A stretch of 64,000 nucleotides of DNA from Pyropia yezoensis. Taxonomy: Eukaryota; Rhodophyta; Bangiophyceae; Bangiales; Bangiaceae. This document shows, piece after piece, positions 43,301 through 53,327 of the stretch. Positions within the stretch are counted from its first letter, which is position 1, and every line of letters begins with the position of its first letter. A program made the translations under genes and the position numbers. The notes under the pieces are model-generated. The model made no database searches, was not told the DNA's origin, and saw only the letters and a program-made list of their open reading frames with translations. Location: NCBI GenBank assembly GCA_009829735.1, contig CM020618.1:31348894-31412893 (forward strand), written 5' to 3'.

Positions 43301-45139
43301 GACTTCACGCCCGCGGAAGAAATCGCGCCATGGCCAACGCCGGGCGGGCTTCGGCAGCGCAGGCAGGCGAGAAGGTCGGGACCCGCGCGAATCTGATCAA
43401 TTCATTTTTTCAGGTTCGAGCGAACCTGATTGTATTATTTTCCCCTAGCTCCCCCCTTCCGGTCAACCCTGCCTTGACTCCTGAGTTCCAGGGGTCAGCG
43501 CTGATATGATCTCGCCAGCGTGGATTTCACACCCGTGGAAAATATCGCGCCATGGCACGCCGGGCACAGTACTGTGACTGTTTGGTTTGGGAAATCCAGC
43601 ATGGAAGCCAAGTGCGCCATTTGACGACGCCAGGGCGGGGGTCGAGGAGCGCAGGCAGGCGCGGAGGTGGGGGCCCGAGCTAATCTGATCAAACGTTTAT
43701 TCCCGGCCAGAGCGAATCTGACCATGTTGTTTTCCCCTAGCCCCCAGCGTTCCGGTCAACCCTGCCTAGATCCCTGAAATTCCGGGGTCAGCGCTGGCTT
43801 TATCTCGCCTGTGTAGACTTCACGCCCGCGGAAGAAATCGCGCCATGGCCAACGCCGGGCGGGCTTCGGCAGCGCAGGCAGGCGAGAAGGTCGGGACCCG
43901 CGCGAATCTGATCAATTCATTTTTTCAGGTTCGAGCGAACCTGATTGTATTATTTTCCCCTAGCTCCCCCCTTCCGGTCAACCCTGCCTTGACTCCTGAG
44001 TTCCAGGGGTCAGCGCTGATATGATCTCGCCAGCGTGGATTTCACACCCGTGGAAAATATCGCGCCATGGCACGCCGGGCACAGTACTGTGACTGTTTGG
44101 TTTGGGAAATCCAGCATGGAAGCCAAGTGCGCCATTTGACGACGCCAGGGCGGGGGTCGAGGAGCGCAGGCAGGCGCGGAGGTGGGGGCCCGAGCTAATC
44201 TGATCAAACTTTCATTCCCGGCCAGAGCGAATCTGACCATGTTGTTTTCCCCTAGCCCCCAGCGTTCCGGTCAACCCTGCCTAGATCCCTGAAATTCCGG
44301 GGTCAGCGCTGGCTTTATCTCGCCTGTGTAGACTCCACGCCCGCGGAAGAAATCGCGCCATGGCCAACGCCGGGCGGGCTTCGGCAGCGCAGGCAGGCGA
44401 GAAGGTCGGGACCCGCGCGAATCTGATCAATTCATTTTTTCAGGTTCGAGCGAACCTGATTGTATTATTTTCCCCTAGCTCCCCCCTTCCGGTCAACCCT
44501 GCCTTGACTCCTGAGTTCCAGGGGTCAGCGCTGATATGATCTCGCCAGCGTAGATTTCACACCCGTGGAAAATATCGCGCCATGGCACGCCGGGCACAGT
44601 ACTGTGACTGTTTGGTTTGGGAAATCCAGCATGGAAGCCAAGTGCGCCATTTGACGACGCCAGGGCGGGGGTCGAGGAGCGCAGGCAGGCGCGGAGGTGG
44701 GGGCCCGAGCTAATCTGATCAAACTTTCATTCCCGGCCAGAGCGAGTCTGATCATGTTGTTTTCCCCTAGCCCCCAGCGTTCCGGTCAACCCTGCCTAGA
44801 TCCCTGAAATTCCGGGGTCAGCGCTGGCTTTATCTCGCCTGTGTAGACTTCACGCCCGCGGAAGAAATCGCGCCATGGCCAACGCCGGGCGGGCTTCGGG
44901 AGCGCAGGCAGGCGAGAAGGTCGGGACCCGCGCGAATCTGATCAATTCATTTTTTCAGGTTCGAGCGAACCTGATTGTATTATTTTCCCCTAGCTCCCCC
45001 CTTCCGGTCAACCCTGCCTTGACTCCTGAATGCCCGGGGTCGGCGCTGGCTTTATCTTGCCTCTGTGGGTTCCACGGCTGCGGAAACGTTCGCGCCATGT
45101 CACGCCGGGCACAGTACTGTGACTGTTTGGTTTGGGAAG
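33385..45139. repeat. Satellite DNA array, 515-bp dimeric unit, about 11.75 kb
   Basis: The whole stretch is tandem repeat. The basic 515-bp unit is a dimer of two related halves. Half A is about 221 bp, from GCCATGGCCAACGCC. Half B is about 294 bp, from GCCATGGCACGCCGGGCACAG. The halves share blocks such as GAGCGCAGGCAGGCG, CTGATCAA and TTCCGGTCAACCCTGCCT. From about 37315 to 44755 fifteen copies sit exactly 515 bases apart and differ at only a few positions each. Each dimer carries two palindromes, CACAGTACTGTG and CAGGTTCGAGCGAACCTG. The 76- to 129-codon frames inside are repeat artefacts. The array is sharply bounded on both sides. Confidence 0.97.
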
Positions 45140-45769
45140 TTTTCTGACGATGAGCCTCAATCCAGCCCGTATGGCTCACCGGACTTTGCTATTATGTATG
45201 ACCCACCACAAGCCATCCGTTCTGGGACGTGGCACCACGTGGCGCAACGATGCACGAATGTGGGCAAATATTGACGTTACAGGACGTGCCCTTAGTCGTC
45301 CAAACGGTTTTAGCATGTACGGCCGACCAGCCGGTCAGCGGCGGTACCCGCAGCCCGCCCCCCGTTTCCTTTTTTCTCTTATTTTGTCCATCGCGCCACA
45401 CCCGGCGAAGGCAGCCGCCAGCAACTGTCGCGCGGCGGCCTTGCTGCGGGCGGCGGCAGCGGCGGAGGGCGTGCGCAAGGGGCGAGGGGGGGTGGGGGGG
45501 CGGAGAAAGGGGCACAGCGGCGGGTGGGGGGGGGCGCCGCCTCCGCGTCCGCGGCCGGGCGGTGGCGACCAACAAAAAACAAACAGACAAAAAACAAAAG
45601 GGGGCACGGCAGCGGGGGGGGGGGGCAGCGGCGCGGCCACGCGGAGCGCCCCCCCGCCAGGACGCCCCGCACCCGCCCTCCCCCACCGCCGTCGCGGCGG
45701 CGGGGGCGGCGCCGACGCCGCGTCGGCCACCCCACGACAGCCGCGCACATCGGCGCCCAGTGGTGGGTC

Positions 45770-47940
45770 CTACCCAGTCTCCCGCCCCGCGGGCCGCGGC
45801 AGGAAGGTGGCCACAAAAGGGGAGGCCAGCTGGCGGGGGTCGGCGTCTGCGACGGCCAGGTCGGGCGCGCCGCCGTTCGGCGCACCCCCGCCGCCCCCGC
45901 CGCTTTGGGGTGGCCCCGCCCCCTCGTGCCGCCGGTCGGTCGCGCCCCACACGAGCGCGTAGTGGCGGAGGAGGCCGTGCCACTCGTCCGCATCGTCCAG
46001 GCGCTCGCGGCTGATGATGTGCCGTCGGCGGTCTGGCGGCATGTACCTGGGAGGGCGTCGAGGCAGAGGCGCCGTTTTGACGGGAGCAGGGCAGGACGGG
46101 CAGACGACGCAAAAAAATAAGGCGCCAAACAAAAACACATAACGGGCAGCTTGTCAACACGGCGCCTGCGCAGGGCAATGGATGCAAGTCAAACCATCCG
46201 TTCCCCCCCGCGGGCAAAGTACGTACCGGTAAAAGTAGGTGAGGGCGTCCACCGCCTCGACGGCGCCCCAACCCGCCGTCCGGAAGCGCCGCACCTGGTC
46301 GACGAGCTCTGGGTAGGCGGCCAGCCCCCGCAGCGGGCAGCCGTGCGCCGCCATTTGCGCGACCATCCGGGCGCCAAACGGGTCGTCTGGCCGAATCTGG
46401 ACGCACCGACGCACCGACACCAAACGCCACGCCCCAGGGGCCACCCCGGCCACGCGGCACCACACCCCCCGCCGCAGCCCTTACAGACACACGCAACGAG
46501 CGGGCTCGACCGTCAGGGCGCTGTCCAAAAAAGAGGCACTGCAGCGACGGCCGCGCTCGCCCGCGGCGCGGCGCTACAAGCGGGTATACCCCACCCGAAC
46601 GGCCGCACCGGGCAGCCACGCGCCGCCCCCCCTTTCCGCGCGCACCCTCCCCCCAGCCCGTTGGCCGCCGCCCCTCCCACGCACCTGCTCAAAGTTAACG
46701 ACCGCGAGGCAGCCCCGCGCGGCTGCGGCGATCGCCGCCAGCAGCCGCCCGCTGTCCCCCGCGTCCATGTACACGAGGGCCACTTCGCACAGCAGCAGCG
46801 TCGGGGACGCCCAGTCCCACCCTACCCCCGCGCCCGCCAGCAGGACCGCCAGCAGCCGCGGCACATCCCTCAGGTCCCCGCCGAGGAGCGCGTAGCCGGT
46901 GCCGCGCCGCCCGCCCGCCGCGTCGCCGTCGACGGCGGTGGCGGCGGCGGGGGTGGGGGCCCCCCACACGCCCGCCACGTGGAAGTCGTCGCCGCCTGCC
47001 GCCGCGGCGACGCGGCGCATGGTTGAGGGGAGCGCCGCCCGCGCCGCCGTCCCGCGGTCGCCGACGACGCGGCGCCACTTGGCCGCCGCCACCGCCGGGT
47101 AGTCCACCTCAACGTACCGCACGCCGCGGACGGCGGCCGGGCGGGTGTCAAAGCCGGCGCCGAGCGCCAGGATCTGGGGCGGCCGCGATGCTGACTCGGG
47201 GAGCGCGGCGGCGGCTCGGCGAAAGGCCGCGACGGCCGCGTCCACGCCCGCCACGCGGATGGCCGTACCCCGGTTCACATCCACCGCCCGCTGTGGTGGG
47301 CCAGGCGCTGCCAGTACCAGGGGGGACGGGACGACGGGGTCGACGAAGGGGGCAAGGAACGGGTCCTGGAAGTAGCCTCTGGGGCCCATGCAAAAGACAC
47401 CCCGCGCCCCGAGCACATGGCGGGTGAGGCACAGACGCACGACACGAGCAACTCACGCACAGCCCTGGTCAGAAATCAAAGCAAAACAAAAGAAGCAACC
47501 ACGAGGAAAGAGGGAAGGACAAGCAGCAACGCGGACGTAGGCAGTTTCCTTGGCACTCTCTCCAGCCCAGCCAGACCGTTTTTCCCGACGCTGTGCCGCC
47601 GCGCCGCGTGGCCTCCCCAAAGGGGCACCCCCCACCGACGAGGACTGCCAAAACGGCGCGGGGACAGCACCCGCAGGCTTCCGCAGCCAACCGCAGCCAA
47701 CTGTTTCCCGCGGCGCACCCGCTCAACGGCCACCCGCCCCGCGCGTTGTCCACGGACGGCGTAGGTACCTCACCCCGTCCGCGCAGACAGCCCGGCAAGA
47801 GCCCTCGATGGGCGCACCCACTTTTTCATCGCCGCCATCCGGCACGCGGCTGCCTCGTCGTTGGTTTCCATCACCGCCACGGCGGCGGCCGCGGGGGGGC
47901 CCCCACCCGCGCCGGCCGGCCGCCGTGTGGGAAGGGGCAT
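45770..47940 (-). CDS. LCMT1: Leucine carboxyl methyltransferase 1 (PP2A methyltransferase), four exons
   Basis: Four exons join in frame with GT-AG borders: 47940-47822, 47378-46685, 46396-46227 and 46046-45770, giving about 419 residues. The introns are 443, 288 and 180 bases. The joined protein follows the LCMT family from end to end: METNDEAAACRMAAMKK leading into GYFQDPF, a Gly-rich SAM motif LGAGFDTRP, VEVDYP, LLGGDLRDV, TLLLCEVALVYMD, NFEQ joined to IRPDDPFG, GWGAVEAVDALTYFYR, and ERLDDADEWHGLLRHYAL. LCMT1 methylates the C-terminal leucine of the PP2A catalytic subunit. There are no kelch repeats, which argues against the LCMT2/TYW4 paralogue. The start at 47940 is the upstream in-frame ATG. 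The C-terminal Gly/Pro-rich tail is longer than usual. Confidence 0.9.
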
Positions 47941-48076
47941 TGTGTTTGACGGCCCCGGCGCCCACCTGAACGAACACCGACGCTGCGCTGGGCGCCGACG
48001 CGGGAGACGGGCCGCGGCCTGCGGCGGGGCTGTGGCTGCGACCGCGACGCTCTGCAGTGCGACCCCAGCTGCAGCT

Positions 48077-48581
48077 TAGTGCCCCTTAAACCTGCGTCTC
48101 AGAAGTCGTGCAAATCCGGTGTAATCGAGTTGCGTGGGTCGTTGGGCGACCCCCGCCACAGCATCAATCCGTCGAGTTTTTGCGCCCTTTTCGTTACGCA
48201 CGCTTGTTGTAGCTTTCTGCTGATCGTCGCGGTGCGCGCTTCAGGATGAGGATGAAGCGCAACGACCTGAGCTTCACGGTGGTACCGCTGGCGCACGCCG
48301 CTTCGGTCAGCAAGATTCCATCGCAAACGCTTGAGCACAGTGCAAAAAAGATGGACCGCAAGTATTTGCTGGAAGGCTTGCTCTCACCGCCAACCCTTGC
48401 GGATGGCTGCGTGCCACACCCCGTTTCCTGCCTGCTCATTGGCTGCCTCGGGGGTTCCGAAATAGAAGCACTATCAATGCGGAACAATGTCAACATCGCT
48501 TGCGAAGTGCCGCAACTTCGAGGCGACTGCCGGAAGCCGTTCAACAAGGCCTAGCGCGCGACGCCGGGATAAGGGGCACTA
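48077..48581. mobile_element. Short DNA element with 22-bp terminal inverted repeats
   Basis: The two ends are inverted copies over 22 bases with three mismatches, and the outermost 12 (TAGTGCCCCTTA / TAAGGGGCACTA) match perfectly. The 505-bp body is clearly less GC-rich than the host DNA on both sides, which fits a foreign non-autonomous element. It has no transposase; it carries a 102-codon frame with no known family. Target-site duplication is not evident. Confidence 0.7.
48246..48554 (+). CDS. 102-residue hypothetical ORF within the inverted-repeat element
   Basis: An ATG-started frame of normal, non-repetitive composition ends 27 bases before the element's right end. It has Cys/Pro pairs (DGCVPHPVSCLLIGCLGG) but no recognised motif. 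It may be a remnant of the parent element's gene. Confidence 0.3.
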   Translation: MRMKRNDLSFTVVPLAHAASVSKIPSQTLEHSAKKMDRKYLLEGLLSPPTLADGCVPHPVSCLLIGCLGGSEIEALSMRNNVNIACEVPQLRGDCRKPFNKA

Positions 48582-49623
48582 CGCCATTGGGGTCCCCCGC
48601 GTAGCCGTCTCGAGGTCTGCCTTTTTCGTTGCAAGCAGTGCGCGCATATAAAAGGTGGCACTATTTCCGGAGTCTGGATCGATCTTTTTCTGCGATTCCC
48701 GGTTTTTCCATCGAGAAGCAGTCCCACCAGCCGCGCTACCGTGTGGTAAAAAGTCCGCACAGGGGCGGGCAACCGCCCGACCTTGACCTTGCATTGCGCG
48801 CTGTACGGCCTGCTGCTGTGGGGCGCAATGACAATTGCAAGCCGATTGTGTGAACTCCCGGCGCTCACGTTAAAGTGCGGGGAGAGACGAGCCACGGCCG
48901 TGACTTGGGGGCTGACCTCTTGGCCATGCCCCGCATCCCACAACAAAAAAGTCGACGGCGGTGTGGGCCTCGTACGGGCGGTGGCCACAAGGTCAGAGGT
49001 AGGTGGTCGCTCCGGCGACCACCTCCCGGACCCGTGCGTTTGACGTGTCCCCACTGCTCATTGGAGCGGGCGGCGACGGCGCGTCCCCGAGGGGGGTCAC
49101 GAGCCTTGTTGCCGCCGTCTGCTCGAGGATGCACCACCCCCCGGCGTGCGTCACCGGGTGTGTCAGCCGCTCTCGCTGCGGGCACGCGCCGCGAGGGGCC
49201 GGGGCCAGTAGGGGCGCGGGCATGCAGACCACAGGATAGACTGGCGGGCTCTCTCCCAGGCGGGTGTGGACACCGTTTTCTCCAGCAGTCGGGAGGGCCG
49301 GGGGGCGGAGGGGAACCCTTTTCATACGGGGGGAGACCCTTTATGAGGCGTAGGGGCTGTTGTGATGCGGGGGGGAATCTTTGAACCTGGGGGGGGACCT
49401 TGTAGTCCGTGGGCACGGAGCTGAGGATTCTTAAGGCCGCTCGGGCTGTTCGGTGCGGACCCGCCAGTGTCCTGCGCCGCCCTCTCCCGCCCCGCCACAC
49501 GGCTCTCCCTGTCCGCGCACACCCGCCGCGAGACCCTCTGGCCGACTCCCTCCCCTCTGGACTGCACCGGCGGTTGAGGCGGCCTACCCCCCCTCCTGCT
49601 CGTTGCCGACGCGGCCCCGCACC
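48582..49623. other. Intergenic region before the GTPase gene
   Basis: CATATAAAAGG at about 48646 is a strong TATA-like motif, but it lies nearly 1 kb before the next likely start codon and no convincing gene follows directly. 49250-49420 is a G-rich degenerate stretch (repeated GGGGGGA/ACCCTTT-type blocks). No further gene is supported. Confidence 0.4.
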
Positions 49624-50397
49624 ATGGCCGAACACACGACACACGTCATTGTCGTGGGGGACCCTGGGGTGGGCAAGAGCACCTTCCTTAACTCCCTGGT
49701 TGGGGCCGCCACGTTCCAGTCGGGCCTGTCCGCCGTCCAAGGCCTTACGAAGGAGCTCCAGTCAGTGGTCATCAACGGGACGCGTTACTCGGACACGCCG
49801 GGATTGGACGATACGCGCCTCAAGAAGCAGGCGGCAGCCGCAATTGTGGAGGCCGTCCGCCTGGGCGGGGAGGTGAAGCTCGTGTTCCTTTTGAAAATGG
49901 AAGCGGGGCGGTTGTGCCCCAAGCACCTGACCACGATCAAGATTGTGCTGGACGCCCTGCAGAATGCGGAGATTGCCGTGGACGAGAGCTTTGGCGTGGT
50001 ATTCAACAAGCTCACCCCCGGGGAGAAGAACCTCTGGACCTCCAAGATGTCCACGGCAGATGCTGTCAACCTCTTGACAGAGGAGATTGGCCTGACCAAC
50101 GCCAAGCCCCAGCTAATCCGCTTCCTACCCAATGAGCCCGCCCTCGAGGACGCCGACAATGGGGTGCACCCCGAGCGCCAGGCGCTGGTCGGCTTCATCG
50201 ACGAGCTCAAGTGCATCACGGTGCCACCGGGGACGACCATTGAAGTGGACGCGACCAGCATCCCGGTCGTGCAGAAGGAGATTGAGGCGCGGCTGACGGC
50301 ACACCGCAGGAAGCGCGATATACTGGGCGAGGTGCTTGTTGGCGCAGTGGGCGCGTTTGCGGGCGGGGCGGCTGCGACAGGGGCGCTGCTCATGTGA
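49624..50397 (+). CDS. AIG1/GIMAP-like GTPase with C-terminal membrane segment
   Basis: The 257-residue protein starts at ACCATGGCC and has P-loop GDPGVGKS (residues 12-19), a switch-I region with Thr near 42, G3 motif DTPGLDD (57-63) and a FNKLTPG stretch near 129 at the NKxD position. The order, the DTPGLDD wording and the length fit AIG1/GIMAP/Toc-type septin-like GTPases. The last 22 residues (VLVGAVGAFAGGAAATGALLM) are a Gly/Ala-rich hydrophobic helix, as in tail-anchored members. Such proteins bind GTP at membranes and often form oligomers. The role here is unknown. Confidence 0.8.
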   Translation: MAEHTTHVIVVGDPGVGKSTFLNSLVGAATFQSGLSAVQGLTKELQSVVINGTRYSDTPGLDDTRLKKQAAAAIVEAVRLGGEVKLVFLLKMEAGRLCPKHLTTIKIVLDALQNAEIAVDESFGVVFNKLTPGEKNLWTSKMSTADAVNLLTEEIGLTNAKPQLIRFLPNEPALEDADNGVHPERQALVGFIDELKCITVPPGTTIEVDATSIPVVQKEIEARLTAHRRKRDILGEVLVGAVGAFAGGAAATGALLM

Positions 50398-50765
50398 GCT
50401 GCCAGACGCCGCCGCTCCTCGGGGGCGGCCGCCGCAGCAGCGCCGCCGCCCTCCGCCCGGCAGTGGGCTCAGCGGGGCGGTGTGGATGCGCAGGGGCCCC
50501 TGCCTGCTGTGCTGGCAGCCACGCAGCGCAGCCGTCCACGCGCTGAGTGGGCGCGTGGTCATGGGGCGACGCCGAGCCCCTCCGGCTGCGGCGCGTCCTC
50601 CCGGAGTGCCAACCGCTGGCTGTTGTTGTTGGCTCTGTGATTTTCTTTGTGAGCGTGGCGGACTCCCCTGGCAGCACTGCTTCCCCTCTCAAAATGTTCT
50701 TGTTCTTCCCTTTTTGGGAAATTGTCATTCCCGAGCAAACGCATGCATCAAACCCCCTCAATGTA
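50398..50765. other. 3' flank of the GTPase gene
   Basis: A GC-rich part to about 50630 is followed by AT-richer sequence up to the inverted-repeat element. No gene is supported. Confidence 0.4.
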
Positions 50766-51217
50766 TTGCAGTACCCGGAATTTTGTCTCATGGCGACAAT
50801 AACAACAACAGGCACACAACAGGCCAATAGCATGCCTCAGATGGCGCACAGCTGGCCAATGAGTGCTCCGCGTTTGTGTGGAAACAGTGCGATATGAGAC
50901 TTTCTCGAGATTTCTGCCCACATCGAAGAGGGACCAGGCATCCCAGGTACCAGCAGCGACCTCTCTCAGTCCTCTTGAGTAGGTCGGGCCGAGATAGAGG
51001 GAAATCCGCCGAGATCGTGAAAGAAAACAACAGCTATCTGGCCAACCAGCGTTCGGTACCGGATCCGCCGCGACTGTAGCCAATCATCGCCTGATAAAGA
51101 GGAAAGTCCCATAGCACGCTATTGGTCCGCTGCAAACTCCCAGCACGCGGTTGGCTCATGGCCTTGTGGTCACGCTGTTGCTCTTGTCTCCATGAGACAA
51201 AATTCGGGGAACTGCAA
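50766..51217. mobile_element. Short DNA element with 34-bp terminal inverted repeats (MITE-like)
   Basis: 50766-50799 and 51184-51217 are inverted copies over 34 bases with about three mismatches (shared core GAATTTTGTCTCATGG). Weaker inverted similarity goes on inward for roughly 80 bases. The 452-bp body is much less GC-rich than its surroundings and holds no transposase. This is the build of a MITE. The superfamily cannot be named without a clear target-site duplication. Confidence 0.75.
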
Positions 51218-51445
51218 TTTTTAATAGATGAACACATACGAGGTCAGAGCACAACAAAAAGAAGACCAAAAGGAAGACAATACATAGCTGTACATACAAC
51301 AACGTCACGCCCGCTCGTACGGGTCCTGTGTGCGTCAAGTGCTTGCAAATAGAGATCCTTCCCCGCCTCCCCCCCATCCCCCCGCACCGTCACCACGACC
51401 CCCCGACCTCCCCCGGCCGCGGGCGCCTGGGCCACCCTCCACACC

Positions 51446-52586
51446 TCAATCGTCCGCCCGCCCCCTCCGCGCCAGGGCCACCAGGGCGGTGCCCAGGACG
51501 AGCCCAGCGGCGGCGGTGGCCACCCGCCCAAGCCCGGCCCGCGACGGCCGCCCGCCGCCGGCCCCGCCGCGCGCGGTCGGGGCGGCCAGCCGCACCTGGA
51601 GCGGCCGCCGTCCCCGCTATACCCGGCGGCGACCGCCGGCGCCGCTGGGCGGCCCGGGCGGCCGCCGCAACTGGCACGGACGCGGCGGCTGCCGCGTGGG
51701 CCCTCGTGGCCGTTGCCACCGCTGCCGCGGAGGGGGCCGTCGCCGCGTCGCGGCGGCGCGGCCCGGCGGCCGTCTTGGCACGCGGGCGCCTCGTCGTGCG
51801 CGCCCCGCCAGCGGCGGCGCGCCCCGTCACCGCCACTGCGGCGGCGGCCGTGGCACCGTCGTCGGCGGCGGCCGCCCGCGCCGCAGGGGACGGTGCCGTC
51901 GCCGCACGGGGGCGGGGACGGCGGCAGACGGGGCGCGCCGCCGCCGGCGTCCGCGTTGTCCTTGACGGCAAGGCCGCGGCACCCGCCGCCGCCGCACCGC
52001 CCGCAGAGGCGGGCGTCGCCTTGGCCAACGCGCCGGTGGGGGCGACCCTCCCCTCCGCGGCAGCAGCGTCGGCAGCCGCGGCGCGGTCCGCCAGTGCGGC
52101 CGCCCGCCCCCCTACCATGAGGGCGGTAAAGCGGCGGCACATCGCCACCGCCTCCGCCTTGCCGCCGTCCGCCGCGTCGGCTGCGTTGGTGGCCGCGGCG
52201 CTTCGGCGGCCGCGGCGGGGGAGGCCGGACAGGGCGCCCACCCTGCCGCTGAGCCCCGCCGCGGCGGCGGCGGTGGCCGCGGCCGCAGCGACACGGCGGC
52301 TACGGCGGGGGGAGACGGCCAGGGCGCCCGCCTCTGCCCCCGCGGCGGGGGTGCCCCGGCCGACGGTCTTGCGGGCCGGCGGGACGGCGACCCCGCGGCC
52401 GCCGCCGCGGGCGGCGGAGAGGGGGTGAGGGGACGCCGCGCCACGGCGGCAGCGGCGACCGGCCCGCGCGGCGGCCGCCGCAGGCGGTGGCAGCGGGGGC
52501 AGACGGGCGGCGGGGGTGGCGGCCAGGGGGGTGGGTTGGGTGGAGGGGGCGGTGGCCGTGCAGGCGGTGACGGTGGTGAACGCCAT
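51446..52586 (-). CDS. Possible organelle-targeted, C-terminally anchored protein (two exons proposed)
   Basis: From the ATG at 52586 the protein begins MAFTTVTACTATAPSTQ, then Ala/Arg/Pro-rich sequence without acidic residues, which resembles a plastid transit peptide. The frame stays open and Ala-rich to about 51390. In another frame, right after the acceptor-like GCTCCAG at 51596, lies a 49-residue ending (51595-51446) with a good membrane helix (GRVATAAAGLVLGTALVALARR) and a stop. I infer an intron with its acceptor there; the donor was not found. No family was recognised. High GC makes all frames open here, so the call is weak. Confidence 0.35.
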
Positions 52587-52599
52587 CGTTGAGTGTGAC

Positions 52600-53291
52600 G
52601 GAGGGGGGGGGCGGAAGGGGGTGGGGGCGGGACGGAAGGGGGAGGGGGGGGCGGAAGGGGGCGGGGGGGGCGGAAGGGGCGGGGGGGGTTGGGAGAGAAG
52701 GGATTGTGCGTGACAGGCGTTGGTCCCACGGTGGAGCGCGGTGATGGTGATGGATGATGGATGGTGAAGAAGAAGTGGGGGGGGGGGAGGGTGCGAATGG
52801 GTCCTTGGCCAAAACAGCCGCACGTGGGAGGGAACGGCGGTGACCGTAGGTCGAAAGGGAGAAGCAGAGGGCGCGCTGCACCCGGTCAGAGCGGCACAGG
52901 CAGCCGCGGCAGCGGCCGCTCAAGTAGAGGGGTGAGAGCGTCCACACACACCCCCCATCCCCCCCCCCCCCCTCCCCCCCTCCCCCACATCGCCGCACTC
53001 ACAGCAGGCCCGCCCGGCGCCCCCCCCGCTGGCCCTCGCTCGCAGCGCACCGCCCACGCGGGCGCCCCCGCCAAACGACCCGAGCTACGACCGCGGCGCG
53101 TGCGCGCGTGCGCGCGCTGTGGGCGCGGCACCGGAGGTCGGCGCCCCCCCCCCCCCCCCCCCCCCGGCCCCCCCCCCTTCCCCGACGCGCTCCCCCCTTC
53201 CTTCGTCCCTCGCCGTCCAACCCCCGCGGCGCCCAACGGTCCCCCCCGTGGGGGCACCGTGAGCGGCAGCACCGCCCCTGACCGCCGCAGC

Positions 53292-53327
<36 letters not shown>

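Noticed and set aside
33385-45139. Repeated frames of 76-129 codons in the satellite
   Set aside because: They recur exactly with the 515-bp unit and are broken or altered by single differences between units; there is no codon bias or family.
33385-45139. Satellite palindrome GGTTCGAGCGAACC as a tRNA B-box or tRNA-derived unit
   Set aside because: Only part of the B-box consensus fits, and no A-box or cloverleaf can be drawn around it.
51328-52428. Plus-strand 366-codon Ala-rich frame
   Set aside because: It is antisense to the proposed organelle-targeted gene, Ala/Arg/Pro-only, and starts with no clear context.
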